Source: Dichotomocladium elegans
Taxonomy: Eukaryota > Mucoromycota > Mucoromycetes > Mucorales > Lichtheimiaceae
Reading direction: 5' to 3'
NCBI GenBank assembly: GCA_025716815.1
Contig: JAIXMN010000015.1
Location: 248,001-312,000, forward strand
Length of the DNA: 64,000 bases
In this document: piece by piece, positions 35,461 through 46,000 of the stretch
Layout of the letters: each line of letters begins with the position of its first letter
Position numbering within the stretch: position 1 is the stretch's first letter
The notes under the pieces: generated by a model
Told to the model about the DNA's origin: nothing
The model's input: the letters and a program-made list of their open reading frames with translations, nothing else
The model's database searches: none
Translations under genes and position numbers: made by a program

Positions 35461-35556
35461 ATGTCGTAAACAAGATAAATAATGTCGTGCAAAATACAAC
35501 AAAAATGTCGCATAGAATTATATAAATTTGTCGTATCAATAGGTAAAAAGATTTCG
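35461..35556 (-). repeat. ~22-bp periodic AT-rich repeats at the 3' end of the Fanzor element
   Basis: Five degenerate copies of a core like atgtcgta occur at about 35461, 35482, 35505, 35528 and 35549, spaced 21-23 bases. Degenerate versions (atttcgta, atgtcaca) recur at the related end around 55857-55910. The spacing is close to two DNA helical turns, which could mean protein-binding sites. Confidence 0.6.
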
Positions 35557-35599
35557 CATCCATGGATGAAACCCTGTTAGTCAGCAGAAAACATTACGC

Positions 35600-35720
35600 C
35601 TTCTCCAATCCCGTTGACTTACAACACCGTCCTTCCAAAGGAAGGGGGCTTGCCCCGAAGGGCTGTGGTTATCCTGGGTGCGTCAGCGATAACTGACGCG
35701 GAAAATTATTGGTTGGGGTT
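35600..35720 (-). ncRNA. candidate Fanzor guide (omega) RNA scaffold
   Basis: Directly after the Fanzor stop codon there are three successive perfect hairpins. The first is GCGTCAG/CTGACGC at 35680-35686 and 35693-35699 with loop CGATAA. The second is GGGGC/GCCCC at 35645-35649 and 35652-35656. The third is CCTTCC/GGAAGG at 35630-35635 and 35639-35644. In TnpB and Fanzor systems the guide RNA overlaps or follows the 3' end of the nuclease gene, with the guide beyond the element end. The first hairpin is preserved with a different stem at 56003-56020. Transcription from this strand is inferred, and the limits are approximate. Confidence 0.6.
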
Positions 35721-37914
35721 ACGGTCGTCTCGACCCGCCAGAGCGTGCACCTCGTGGCCTTCCTGGCCTTGCCCGTCGCGGTCTCACGCTGCGCTGCTCT
35801 GGTTCAGGTGAGTGTGGTCTTCCACCAGCTGCGGACGCTTGTGCAGGATTTCTTCTCTGGAACCTTGCTGGGATGATACCGTCTTCCCGAAGACCCCGGA
35901 GGATATGATGCATGTTGAGAGCCGCCGCCAGATCCCGGTTCCATAACCTTGGTTGAAAAACACCCTCTGCCATACCTGCTGTACAGTTTTGATTTGTGCA
36001 TCTCTTAAAACATCAAAATATTAAAATCTTTTTGGAAATATAACACAACATGCCCGTCCTTCATACCGTAGCAGGCCATGGCAGATCATGAGCGGATTGT
36101 CGGGTCGTCGATATGGGCGTGGATTAGGTAACCATTTTAAAGGTAGCAAGGTTTTCATTGTCATATATAGGGCAGCACTTGCTTGTCTTGTACTCGTCGA
36201 TCAAATAAATATTGCAATTGTTCTTCTTCAACAGCCGCCGGAAGCCGACACCACGGATAGGCTCGTGATATCTTGTATGCGGCGCAGACCAATTTCCCAT
36301 CACGAAAACGGACCTACTGCCAAACTTCGCGTTCAAAGAGTCGAGAAGCTTTTCATCTGCTTGCTGCTTCTTGTAAAACGCTGACAGGCGAAGTTTTCGA
36401 AAAAGAAATTGTGGGTTCGGGTGGTTCGTAGTGGTTGTCGCGTAGAAAGACTTGAGAACTACAGAGACCCTGTTCTTGGCGGCGAGGTATCCGTCGTAGT
36501 TGCGCACGGAAAGCGTATGACTTTGAAATTGGGATAGATTCTGCTCAGCCAACGCGACCTCGGGTCGCTCTAACTTGAGTCGTTCTCGGAGTCTGCGGTA
36601 CCGTTTGGTCTTGCGTGTATGATCTTGAAGCTGCTTTGTATATCGGAAGGTCTGGTGGTTGTCTGGTGAAGAGTTCTCATGAACGCAATACAACAGGTCC
36701 CTTATGCCAGGATCAATGGTGACCCATTGTCCTCTATAGTCTTCGTTCCGGACTATCTGCGGGGTGACGTACTCGATATCTTCGCTCTGGACGCCAAATC
36801 TCTGTCCGAAACCCGATTGAAGGCCATTTGTCTTCTTGAACACAGTAACACCGACGCCATCAGTGTGAATAGTCCCACGGAATTGGAGCAGCTCGGATTC
36901 TTGGGGTTTGAAAGCTCTTGATTTCAGGTTTACAACACGTCTCCAGTACTCCATATTGCTTGTGTGGGATTCCATTTTGCAGCCCAGGATATGGTAGCAA
37001 AGGATTTTCGTATCAATCTCCATGTAGCATGGTGACCACGAGCGACGAAGTGGAAAACAGTTGAATCTGCGTATTCCGCTCTGTTGACAAACACGTGCAA
37101 GCTGGAAGAAGGCGTTGAAATGCTTAACAGGATTGGCCTTGGCGTCGTAATAGATACTCTGATGTTGGAATTGGTGGCTTCGGGGGTAAGCGTTTAAAAC
37201 AGGCTGTAGGATATCGTATGCTTCCCGAAGAAATCCAGGTTCGGCATTAATGTCTTCCCTCAAAACACCTCGACGGGCAATTGCTAGCTTGAATCCTGTG
37301 GCATGCCGGGTGATGGTTTCATAAAGGTCCTGGCGTACTTGATCGGGGCTTAGGCCCTGTGCGATTAACTCTCGCTTGCAGTCGGCTTTTCGCTGACGAA
37401 GATTCAGGATGACATTGATGACACGCCGAAGGTGTTGGCCGAACCGCATGTGGACATTATTCACGTAAGCAGTATAAATCTTGGTGCCTTCATAAGAAGA
37501 ACATTGCTGGGAATAAGGGAACGCAGGCCTGTCGTATCCGGATATCCGAAGGTACTCATCCTTGTGGCGATTAATTAGTTCTCGGATGCGGGCAGTTTCG
37601 CCTTGGGTGCGGCGTTCGGCTTTGTTAACCATGGAGAGCCAAACTTCTGAAAAGAACTTCTCCGTGATGTTTTCGTGGATGTTAAAATTTGGATCGCGCG
37701 CTGCCTCGTTGATGAAAATATATTCGGCGAACGCGTACGCCTGCGTTGTGGTGTTGTGGACAAGGTCGACCAACTGATACAGACGTTCACGGTACTGCTG
37801 TCGCCAGCCGATGCCCCGTATGGACGATTTCACCCCAATTATACGGCCAGTGCGGTCAATGCTGTGGCCAGTGCGCATGCCTTCGGGAATGACGGGGCGG
37901 TGGGGTTGGGCCAT
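35719..37914 (-). pseudogene. Fanzor (TnpB-like RNA-guided RuvC nuclease), probably recently disrupted
   Basis: The main frame runs from the ATG at 37914 for 596 codons to 36124. The remaining C-terminal zinc-ribbon segment continues in the next frame (NPRPYRRPDNPLM...HGLLR), across an intron at 36066-36002, to a final exon 36001-35719. Family features: RuvC-I WVTIDPGIRDLL with Asp-401; FVMGNWSAPH at ~540 in place of the usual RuvC-II acid; LIDEYKTSKCC with Glu-574; the second zinc knuckle CTNQNC; and RuvC-III RLWNRDLAAALNM with its Asp codon at 35934-35932. Fanzors and their nearest TnpB relatives are known to have a rearranged RuvC-II glutamate, so Glu-574 is a candidate. Defects: one extra base near 36122 gives a stop, and the second Cys of the first zinc knuckle is Tyr (CPIY). 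The Arg/Pro-rich tail has no family counterpart that I know. Total length would be ~710 aa. Confidence 0.85.
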
Positions 37915-38156
37915 TTGGTGGGTGAAGACCTAGGGTATATTATTTCTTAGTATCGCAGAGACGAGTATGAAAGCGGCCGTATTACCTTCAAACGTAAATG
38001 TGGTGCTGTGTTATTTTCTGTAGGCTGTATGGGCTCTAGTTTTGTATGTGGATAATGGAAAGGGACAGTTTGCTTGAGCATCACTATTTGTAGTGTCAGC
38101 AATGATCCATCTCCACAGTGTTTTTCTTTTTCCCACTGGGTTCCTTAATGTGGTTT

Positions 38157-38332
38157 TACAGTGGCCGCTCGTTACAGTGATATTCATTATAATGATAATT
38201 CATTATAGGGATACACTTTATGAAGAACAAAATTGCCAGGTAGGGTTTATTCCAATTTATTATAGTGATAATTCATTATAGTGTTGAGATTTCCTGGAAC
38301 CGAGGGTATCACTATAACGGGCGGCCACTGTA
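38157..38332. mobile_element. 176-bp MITE with 26-bp terminal inverted repeats and TA ends
   Basis: Left TIR 38157-38182 and right TIR 38307-38332 are inverted copies (outer part TACAGTGGCCGC, inner part GTGATA) differing at two positions. TA dinucleotides at both ends fit a TA target duplication, as in Tc1/mariner/pogo elements. The interior repeats gataattcattata twice (near 38194 and 38267) and has no coding frame, so this is a non-autonomous element. A decayed relative lies at 50134-50224. Confidence 0.85.
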
Positions 38333-38764
38333 TCGACGTGAGGGCGATCTGAAATCAACAATGAAATCCCAAACAATTCCAACAAGTAATTCCAAGAGAC
38401 CATCTCAAGAATAATCCGATACATATCCGGCACTTGGGTAGTGTAGGAAGATTGTACTTCTTTTCGTACTCTCTCAGTCTCTTACAACACAACAAAACAC
38501 GAAACTGCTGTCATCCTTATCCATACGTTCAGGAAGTGTAGGTACATAATGAATAATTTCTCTGAATATTACAATGAAAACATTTAAATTTCATAGTGGT
38601 CTCCTGAAAGCCATTACTTCATTTCCATTTGATAACCAGCTTCGGAGTTACAATCCCCAGACTGAATGGTTCATTGACAAAAAGACAAGCACACCCCGAT
38701 AGTTCTTTCTCTTCTCGATATAGGATTCTTTTGAGTACGGCTATTTTTAGTGACAATTGCATTC
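38333..38764. other. intergenic spacer between the MITE and the Tc1-like fragment
   Basis: AT-rich sequence with no open frame or repeat that I can support. Confidence 0.4.
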
Positions 38765-39400
38765 TAGAACAATAAATGCTCTTCATTGAGAATACACGAT
38801 CGGCCCTCTGCTTCTACGTTTCTTAAAATGCTGTCAGGGTCCTTTTCTTACTGTAATGCCCATCGCTATGCTGAACGAACATGGATTGCTAGCTGTTTTG
38901 CTGCAGCTGATGCACTCATTACCTCCTCAAACACCATTTTGAAAAATCCGGCTTTATCTTGGTCAGTGTACGCTGTGTACTGCGCTTGATCCCCGCTTCT
39001 TTTATCCGAATGTCTGGATCCTTTCGCTTGTGAATCTTCGTGGCAGTAAGCTTAGGGTTATCTTTGCACGATATGCTACGCAGATATTCAGTGTAAAAAC
39101 AAACGGATTGAAGTGAGTACATTTCCTCATCAATGACATAGTCCATAGATTCAGGTCAGCCACGCTCATCAACGACATGATCTTGGCCGTCGTTGTAAAA
39201 TAATAGATTGCTCATTTCAGAATGTAAAAGTTTATAAAGAGAAAGAGTCATAAGGATGAGATGGATATGCGACATCTTTCCGTGTATGTATCTGACATTT
39301 GCTTTGTCATCACGCGTAAAGATTTCTGGCAAAAATGCGATTTGTATTTTTGCGATCCTGCGACTTCAGAACTGGCAGGGTGCGACTTTGATTTTGAAAA
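38765..39400 (-). mobile_element. Tc1/IS630-like transposon fragment, 5' part
   Basis: About 630 bases align throughout with 56960-57580. They share, for example, tcattgagaatac, the RIKEAGIKR coding segment, gatatgctacgcagatattcagtg, tcatcaacgacatgatcttg, and a final segment of the type gcgattt...cgacttc.gaactgg. On the minus strand it encodes the N-terminal side of the family transposase (VIDEEMYSLQS...DPDIRIKEAGIKRST), with stops and frameshifts. The catalytic domain is absent. Confidence 0.75.
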
Positions 39401-40517
39401 CGCTCATTCAAGCTCGGGCCATAACTCCGCTACTTGCCATGTGACAAGTCGGAGGATGAGCGGAAACTGAATGGAAGAGTCATGCAGCGAAGCAAGTGGA
39501 GTGATGCAGTGTAGGGTCGCGACAGACAAACAGCCTGCCGGGATCTATTCAGCGAGCAGATGAGTCATGACTCTGCAAACATTAGCATCGATAGTCAAAG
39601 ACGCCGCGCTTGGGCTCCCGGAATTCGTATTGTAGCTATCAAATCGATAAAGAAACATCGTTCTTTATTGGCCGTGCCTCGCTTGGAGCATATCGGTTCG
39701 TATTCTTTATCTTGTCGCCACAAAATAATCAATTTCACAATTTGGGTGGTGGTTAGTCCGAAACTGCTACCAGTACTTCTGTTGCAGCAGGAACACGCGC
39801 AGCTGGGAAGCTTGCTTTGCTGCCCAAATCTAGTCAAACAAACAACATAGAATGAAAAGTTATTTGCAGCTTACATCATGTCAGGTCTGTCCAACATAGT
39901 CCCCTGCCCATATAACAATAACGCTTATACATCGTCTCAAGTGATCACGTACTACGATTGTTTCTTGTCAGTAAGAGGAACAATATGATTTGCCATCATA
40001 CATATTCCGTGCAATGATTCTCACTGCATCGTCAATGTAGCTAATATCAGAAAATTAAGAGCCGCATTCCTTTTGCAGTTTGTAAAATAACTTCACGCAT
40101 ACATACATACATACATACATGTGCGCTCCCTGTTCTCTCTCTTTTACATTTAGTGCGGCTAACGTTTATGTAGACGTGCAGGATCAAGCCATCCGTCAAT
40201 ACTATACGCGCTCTTGAAGAGTGATGCTGCACCAACAGCGCAATCAAGCATCGAAATGCGGCATAGCATCCAAACACAGAGGTGAGAATTCCTTGCATAA
40301 AGCAAGTAAACATATAACAACTCAGATCGTTCACAGTCCATTGATAAACTATTTTTTTTTAAAAAAAAAATAAGCAAGCCAATCTCAAAATAATGCAATA
40401 TGCAAAGGTAGAACTTTTTGAATAGCAATCATCTACCTCAAGGTTGATAAATAGTTTTTTGACCTCTGTAGCTCTCCTTCGTTTTCCCCTCTTTTTCTCT
40501 TTGTCCGATCAACCGTC
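39401..40517. other. intergenic with promoter of the LEA_2 gene
   Basis: No gene supported. It contains the CATA microsatellite, a T9/A10 inverted homopolymer block near 40350-40370, and a CT-rich leader (about 40470-40505) just before the ATG at 40518. Confidence 0.4.
40098..40120. repeat. (CATA)n microsatellite
   Basis: Perfect run of about six CATA units in intergenic DNA upstream of the LEA_2-like gene. Confidence 0.9.
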
Positions 40518-41613
40518 ATGGCTCAGCAGCCATATTACAAGGCACCTCTACCATATGATCTCAACCAATACCCAACACATGAGATAGGCTCGGAGCCGCC
40601 GTTCACCATAAATGATCGGGCTAAAATAGGGTGTGACAGCAAGGCTCGACAGAATGGCAGCTATCGACACTTGGCAGGCAACGAGGATTCCATGTCGCTG
40701 GCGACATCAGGTCCGCTGCCGCTGCCGCTGCCGCCTCCAGCGCCAGCAAACAAATACCGGACGTGTTTTGGAAAGATATGGTGTTGCACTTGCTGCGTAT
40801 GCTTTCCGCGATGGCTCAGGTCCCTGTGTTGTGTTCTGTTTTTGGTGGTCATTGCCATGGCCATTGTAGTAGGTGTCCTTGCAGCAATTTTCAGGGTGCC
40901 GACTGTCTCCTTTAATGGCATCCAAGGCGAGCCCCAGCTCGTCGTCAACGGGGCAATCGCGAACTTTTTTTTCAACCTCAATATCACAGTTGATAATCCA
41001 AACGTTGAGAGTATCACCTTTGATAGCGTAGTGGCCACGGTACATTCTGCGGGGGAAGAGGGAAAGCGTATATCTATGATTGTTGACGTCCTCTGCCATC
41101 CTATAGGCGTACTATCCCGGCCATCCTCTGCCAAGCATCGGCGGCGGCCAGCTCAACAATGTCTATATTGCCCGCTATGCCCTAACACAGATCACATTCC
41201 CGTTCACCCTCTCACTGAATTCAAAGGACAACTCCACGCAGACCATTCTTCTCGATCTCATGGATAAATGCGGTCTCACGGGCGGGGTCGCGGGCGGTGT
41301 TAAAATCAACTACAGCGTTGTTCCAACAGTAAACGTGATCGGCATCAAGGTTTCACCCACCATCACCAATAGTGCAAGCCTGCCATGCAATAGCAACGTA
41401 AGTTTGATCATCAGAAGCGAGGGAGGTTGCCTATGTATGTGTGTGTGTGGGAGGGGGATCCATTCCATCCCAGAAAAGAGGCTTTATACGCGTGTAAAGG
41501 GATGCGTAGCAAGTCCTTTAAGTTGAATTTTGTTTTCGATGATTGTGCTTGTACAGGATATTCCCAACCTCTCGTCCATAACAAGTTTGCTACCCTCTCC
41601 AACTGCGGTTTGA
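40518..41613 (+). CDS. LEA_2 (late-embryogenesis-abundant-like) single-pass membrane protein
   Basis: Three exons: 40518-41039, 41107-41397 and 41557-41613, all phase 0, predicted 289 aa. The N-terminal ~95 residues are cytosolic, ending in a Pro-rich stretch and a Cys-rich juxtamembrane segment (CFGKIWCCTCCVCFPRWLR), likely palmitoylated. One membrane helix follows (LCCVLFLVVIAMAIVVGVLA). Outside it, the LEA_2/WHy-like beta domain reads FFFNLNITVDNPNVESITFD, ATAYYPG, GGGQLNNVYIARY and ITFPFTLSLNSKD, and ends with a paired repeat of the hydrophobic strands. Fungal proteins of this layout (Tag1-like/LEA_2) are vacuolar or cell-surface. The donor at 41040 was chosen over the one at 41060 because only it keeps phase into the conserved AYYPG block. 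Function beyond membrane anchoring is not evident. Confidence 0.85.
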
Positions 41614-41754
41614 TGCAACATAGTTTGATTTGTCTTGTTTTGTACAGTAGCATAAAATTCATACATAAACGTTCTCGAATATGTTGATCACTTTGCTGTT
41701 GTCATGATGACAGTTAGTGGGGTAAGTCGCGAGCCAGACCTAACGGCATGTATT

Positions 41755-42425
41755 ATACACAGTTTACCAAATCAAAATCAGTCCTTGTCCGTTCAGCACA
41801 GCGATGGGCATTACAGTACGAAAAGGACCCTGACAGCATTTTTAAGGAACGTAGAGGCAGAGGTCATTCACGTATGCCCAACGGAGAGCATAAGCGTGCT
41901 ATTTCAGAATGGGGTTGGCGAGGGATCCCGCAGTTGCCCTAGAGCAAATTGCTGCAGAGCTTTTGAGGTATTAAAATACCGAAAACGACGCTCCATCGAT
42001 GTATGACGAGCGAATGCAACCTGTCATTAAAGAGAGCTCGGTTTCAACCTGTAGACAAGAAAGACCCGAGGGCATCTGGATTAACTGCTGCACCGTTCGG
42101 ACCTCTGTAGTAATTACAGTGCCGAAAACAGGAGCGGAAACAACTGCAGTCCTGGGAGCAATTTCGGCATCAGGCACCACCAAGTGCAGCCTGAGGCTTC
42201 TACAACCACCAGCAAAGCAGAGATGAAGGGCGGCCCAACCTGACGTCGCAAGCAGAGGAACTGGAACTGGACTTTATCTCAGCTTCCTCAAGGCTATCAT
42301 GGGCGAAATGGACAAGTTCGAGCATATGAAGGCTCATTATCTCGTAGTGGATGATGCATTTATTCGTAGGGCAGATGCTATCTCCAGATATATTGAAGCT
42401 TGAGGATATCAATGTGCCTATCTTC
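41755..42425 (+). mobile_element. Tc1/IS630-like transposase remnant
   Basis: Decayed coding sequence in several frames: N-terminal SAQRWALQYEKDPDSIFKER, then ITVPKTGAETTAVLGAISAS, KCSLRL, then MGEMDKFEHMKAHYLVVDDA, which contains the second catalytic Asp region of a DDE transposase, and finally AYLHIRLN. The same segments in the same order occur on the minus strand at 56290-57060. Stops, frameshifts and an internal deletion make it inactive. Confidence 0.8.
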
Positions 42426-43059
42426 ATATTCGTCTGAACACGCCCTATTGAATAGTATTGGACAGTTGTGAAGAGTAAAAACGCTATAGTTTCTTGGAAA
42501 TCAAGATGTTGATGGTCTGATTAAGTGAATCATCAAATAGCTTAAAGTTGAACGATTTTGAAGCACTCCCTTCCCTGTTAGGACTTTGTCAGAATGACCA
42601 ATCCTGTCTGACGCTCTCTTCCATGTCCTCATCGGGTATGATCATCACTATAATGCTAAAGTATTACTGTGGAAAATAAAGTATCTCCTGTCCCCTCACT
42701 GCTGCCAGATGGTTCTTAGACGATTTAAACACCCAGTTCTCGCGACCTTGGATTTCCAGGACCAGAAAGTAAAAGCTAGCACCCGACTTGTGCATGTAAT
42801 ATATGCACATACGCATTACCGCGAATCACAGGAAATTACGTGCTTTGTAGCTAAGACAGCCGAAAGTTGACGACCGAGCTATTAGAAGCGCATGTTTTCA
42901 AGAATGGAGGTGTGTTGTATGAAAAAAAATGTATACAAAAGAAAAGGGCTAGGTAATGAAAAAAGAAAGGGGATTGGGGCTGTAAAATGTGCAAAGCAAA
43001 GGGATATAAAGAGATTTGTGCGCGGATGTGTGTGTGGATGGTTGGATATTGCTATAACT
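42426..43059. other. intergenic, 3' side of UFD4
   Basis: Spacer between the transposase remnant and the 3' end of the HECT ligase gene. The last ~150 bases are likely its 3' UTR. No gene is seen. Confidence 0.4.
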
Positions 43060-46000
43060 TTACGAGAGCAAAAAGCTATTCTTGCCTTCCCGCATTGAGG
43101 TAAGGAGTCGTGTACGCATCTTTTCCTTCGAAGAATAGTCGGGCATCTTGAGGTAATTTGCACAGGTCATTACAGACGGTAGGTAATCATCAGGCGATAG
43201 TGATCCTTCCGCCGTCTTGCAAACAACCGTGAACACCGGACGCATGGCTTTCCATCCTGTGATAGAATATTGACACATATGCAAACAATGAATTAAAATT
43301 CTATCCGCCTAACCATCTTTTGTATCTCTTACTGACCTCCAATAGGGAGTCGAGGACTTCCTGTCGTAAATTGTAAGAATTCGCGCCGTTCTTCCTCATT
43401 AAATTCTGAAAGAATGAGCAGGAGATTCTTGAATGAAGGGCTCTCCATCGTGAATCCGTGATCTGCCTTAATGGCATCTGCCAATGCTATAAGAAAAATA
43501 ATCGATCAGCAATGTTATCATCGCATGGCTAGTCTCACACCAGCACTTACTCGCATAGGACCAATCCTCAGATGATACGCCAAATAATGAAACCAATTCG
43601 CTGTACGTCAAGATCTTGAGATCGTCAAGTGCAAATAGCTCGTCAAAGCCTTGTCGGAAAGCGTCTACCTGCTTGGCAACACCAGACCCTACAATCTTAT
43701 CAAGTACAAGGTCGATGTACTCTTCAATGTTGTTGATCGTTACGGGAATATCAGCACCCATTTTCTTGAGTTCAATCTGATCATCGCCAGGTAGGGTAAA
43801 ATCAAGGTAGAGATTCTCAACACGATTGCCATCCACTTCAATGGCTTTGGCGGCTTCAATCTTCTGCTCCATAGTCTATTTTCGGCCTGGTAAGTTATTC
43901 TGCTGTCGATGGCTACGACATAACGCTATATTGGTCATACCAATGATTCGTTTGCATAAATTGCCCGTTTCTGGTCGACAAATGCCTGGAGCTTTTCAAT
44001 GGATTGGGCGAGGACAGGATCAATTTCCTATATTATACCCAGATACACAGAATTCCTTCAGTCAACATGCTCAAATGCTGAATTACGTTCGCGTCTTACC
44101 TTGATCAGAGCAGTACTCGGCTTCTCATGTCCAAGAGCAACCTTGAAGAACGGCACACTGAAAGGAAGGTCGACAATGCGGAAGTCAAGCATGGCCTTAG
44201 CCAAGAACTGACCTAGTGTCCTGAAAAGATCAATAACCTTCGTGCTACCGCGTTTTATGAGTGGACGAGGGAAGAGGCCTCGTTTAGCCACCACATAATC
44301 TCCCTCGCTATCCTTGTCGTCGTCCCGCCACATATTAAGCGATCTTTTGCAAAACTCGCGGGAAGTGGTCGCATAGAATTCAAGCGTAGGACCTAGACCA
44401 GTACCCTCTTCATTGGTGTACTCGATCTCAAGTACTGATTGTGAACTGCCAAACAAGTCCAGAACCTTAATGGCCGATTCCAGCATTTGCGACCGCATGA
44501 TCCGCACTTTCTGTCGCTCCATACGTCCCAGAACCGGCTGCTGATGTTGTTCATGCTCATCGCGCTGGTTGTTATTTCGCATCTGCATGTTTTGCCAACG
44601 TGCAATGAGCCGCGAGTAGCCGAAGGACGTACTTTGAATAAACAGATACCGAGTCTCAAAAGGAAATAGGAACGGAGCTTCCTTCATGAGCCAATATGTC
44701 CATCCTGGAAGACATGAGCTCGCAACAATGAGAGGCTCTTCAAGCTGCCTGTTCATTTTGGCGACCACTTTACGGTTCACAAAGTCTTGCGAAGGAACCA
44801 TGCAATCGCCGGCATCAATGAGCGGTCGCGAAAGATTGAAGATGACAGAGAGGAGCTTGAGAACACGAGTGCACACACTGTCATCCGCCAATACTGGAGG
44901 TCTCTCATACTTGTCTTGTGTTTTGCTGAGTTGCTGAGCAATCTTTCTATCTGACTCGCCTTCTTCCTCTGCGATAAATACACGTTCGTACGTTACAGGG
45001 TAGGAAATGATCCAAATATTGCGAATCGATGACGGCGTACGATCTTTCTCCAACTCATAGCGGTGAACAGCGCCGTAAACGGTCGTGTCATTCGAAATCA
45101 GGGTATCTTTCAAATAGAATCGGATAACCCACTTGCCACGTTTGGTTTCCGGTGTCTGATTTTTGCTGCTACTGCCTGACGATTCTGCAATCGATTCGGA
45201 CTGCTTCTCAAAAACCTGTAGCGACTAACGTTAGGGAGTGACGACATTACTCATAATGATATACGAGCGACGCTTACATCTTCCATCTCTTCATCTTCAT
45301 CAATAGCTTCCTTCTCTTCCATGTCGATTTCTTCAGTCTCCGATCCTTCCTCCTCGTCCTGACTATCCTCGTTCGCTCTGCTTTCCGAACCTGAAGTCTT
45401 CCTTTGCGACCGTGCTGTCGCAGTCGCAATTCGGGTGAGCAAATAGTCCTCAAGAACTTTAAATGTTGCAACAGCATGCGTTGACACTATCAATTGCTGG
45501 TACTCTGCTGGAATATCAGAACCTCTCCCTGTCAGACGCAAGCGGAGTTGTTTAGCTAGCATGTTGGTAGGGTTTCGGACATTGTCGCCAAGAGATGATG
45601 ATTCGAGTGGCATCACAACCTCAAATGGTTCGGAACGACTGAGAATTTCCTGGAGGCGCATGACAAGCACCCGTATAGGACAGATATCCTCAGTTCCTTC
45701 GTTTAATTGGCGATTCAAGAAGAGGCTAATAAAGGATTCTTGTCGTCCGGAAAGTGCGGCCTTGTATATACCATTCTCGTCAGTCAAGTAACCAAGTAGG
45801 GCTTCCAAAAGACCTGAATTCATCAATTCAAAACTGCTGATGCCCATTTTGAACCCTTGGAGATATTTAATAAGCTTCCGCAATGTCTCCCGCGCACATG
45901 GATCGGCTGATGTTCCCATGAGGTTCTTGGCGTATCCTTGGATCTCCTTAAGTGCATTGGTTGACTGGGATCTGCCATCATCTTGGTTCTGATATTCTTT

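Larger units (their letters stand above)
35448..37914 (-). mobile_element. Fanzor-carrying element (left limit of the nuclease side not resolved)
   Basis: This span covers the Fanzor gene and its downstream noncoding end. The 3' limit at about 35448 is where similarity to a second copy of the same end (from ~55846) begins, at the shared words tttcaaaaataaat and tcgtaa. Inside, going away from the gene, come three hairpins, a segment shared with the second copy (gttagtcarcagaaaa), and a ~22-bp periodic repeat. No terminal inverted repeat is visible at this end. The other limit is unknown; a small inverted-repeat element begins at 38157. Fanzors are carried by several classes of eukaryotic transposons, and nothing here tells which. 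Confidence 0.65.

Noticed and set aside
35461..35556. CRISPR-like regular repeats
   Set aside because: The repeat units are short and degenerate, without unique spacers, and the setting is a eukaryotic transposable element.
36679..36921. Plus-strand open frame of 80 aa within the Fanzor gene
   Set aside because: It is antisense to the conserved RuvC-I region and explained by that coding sequence.
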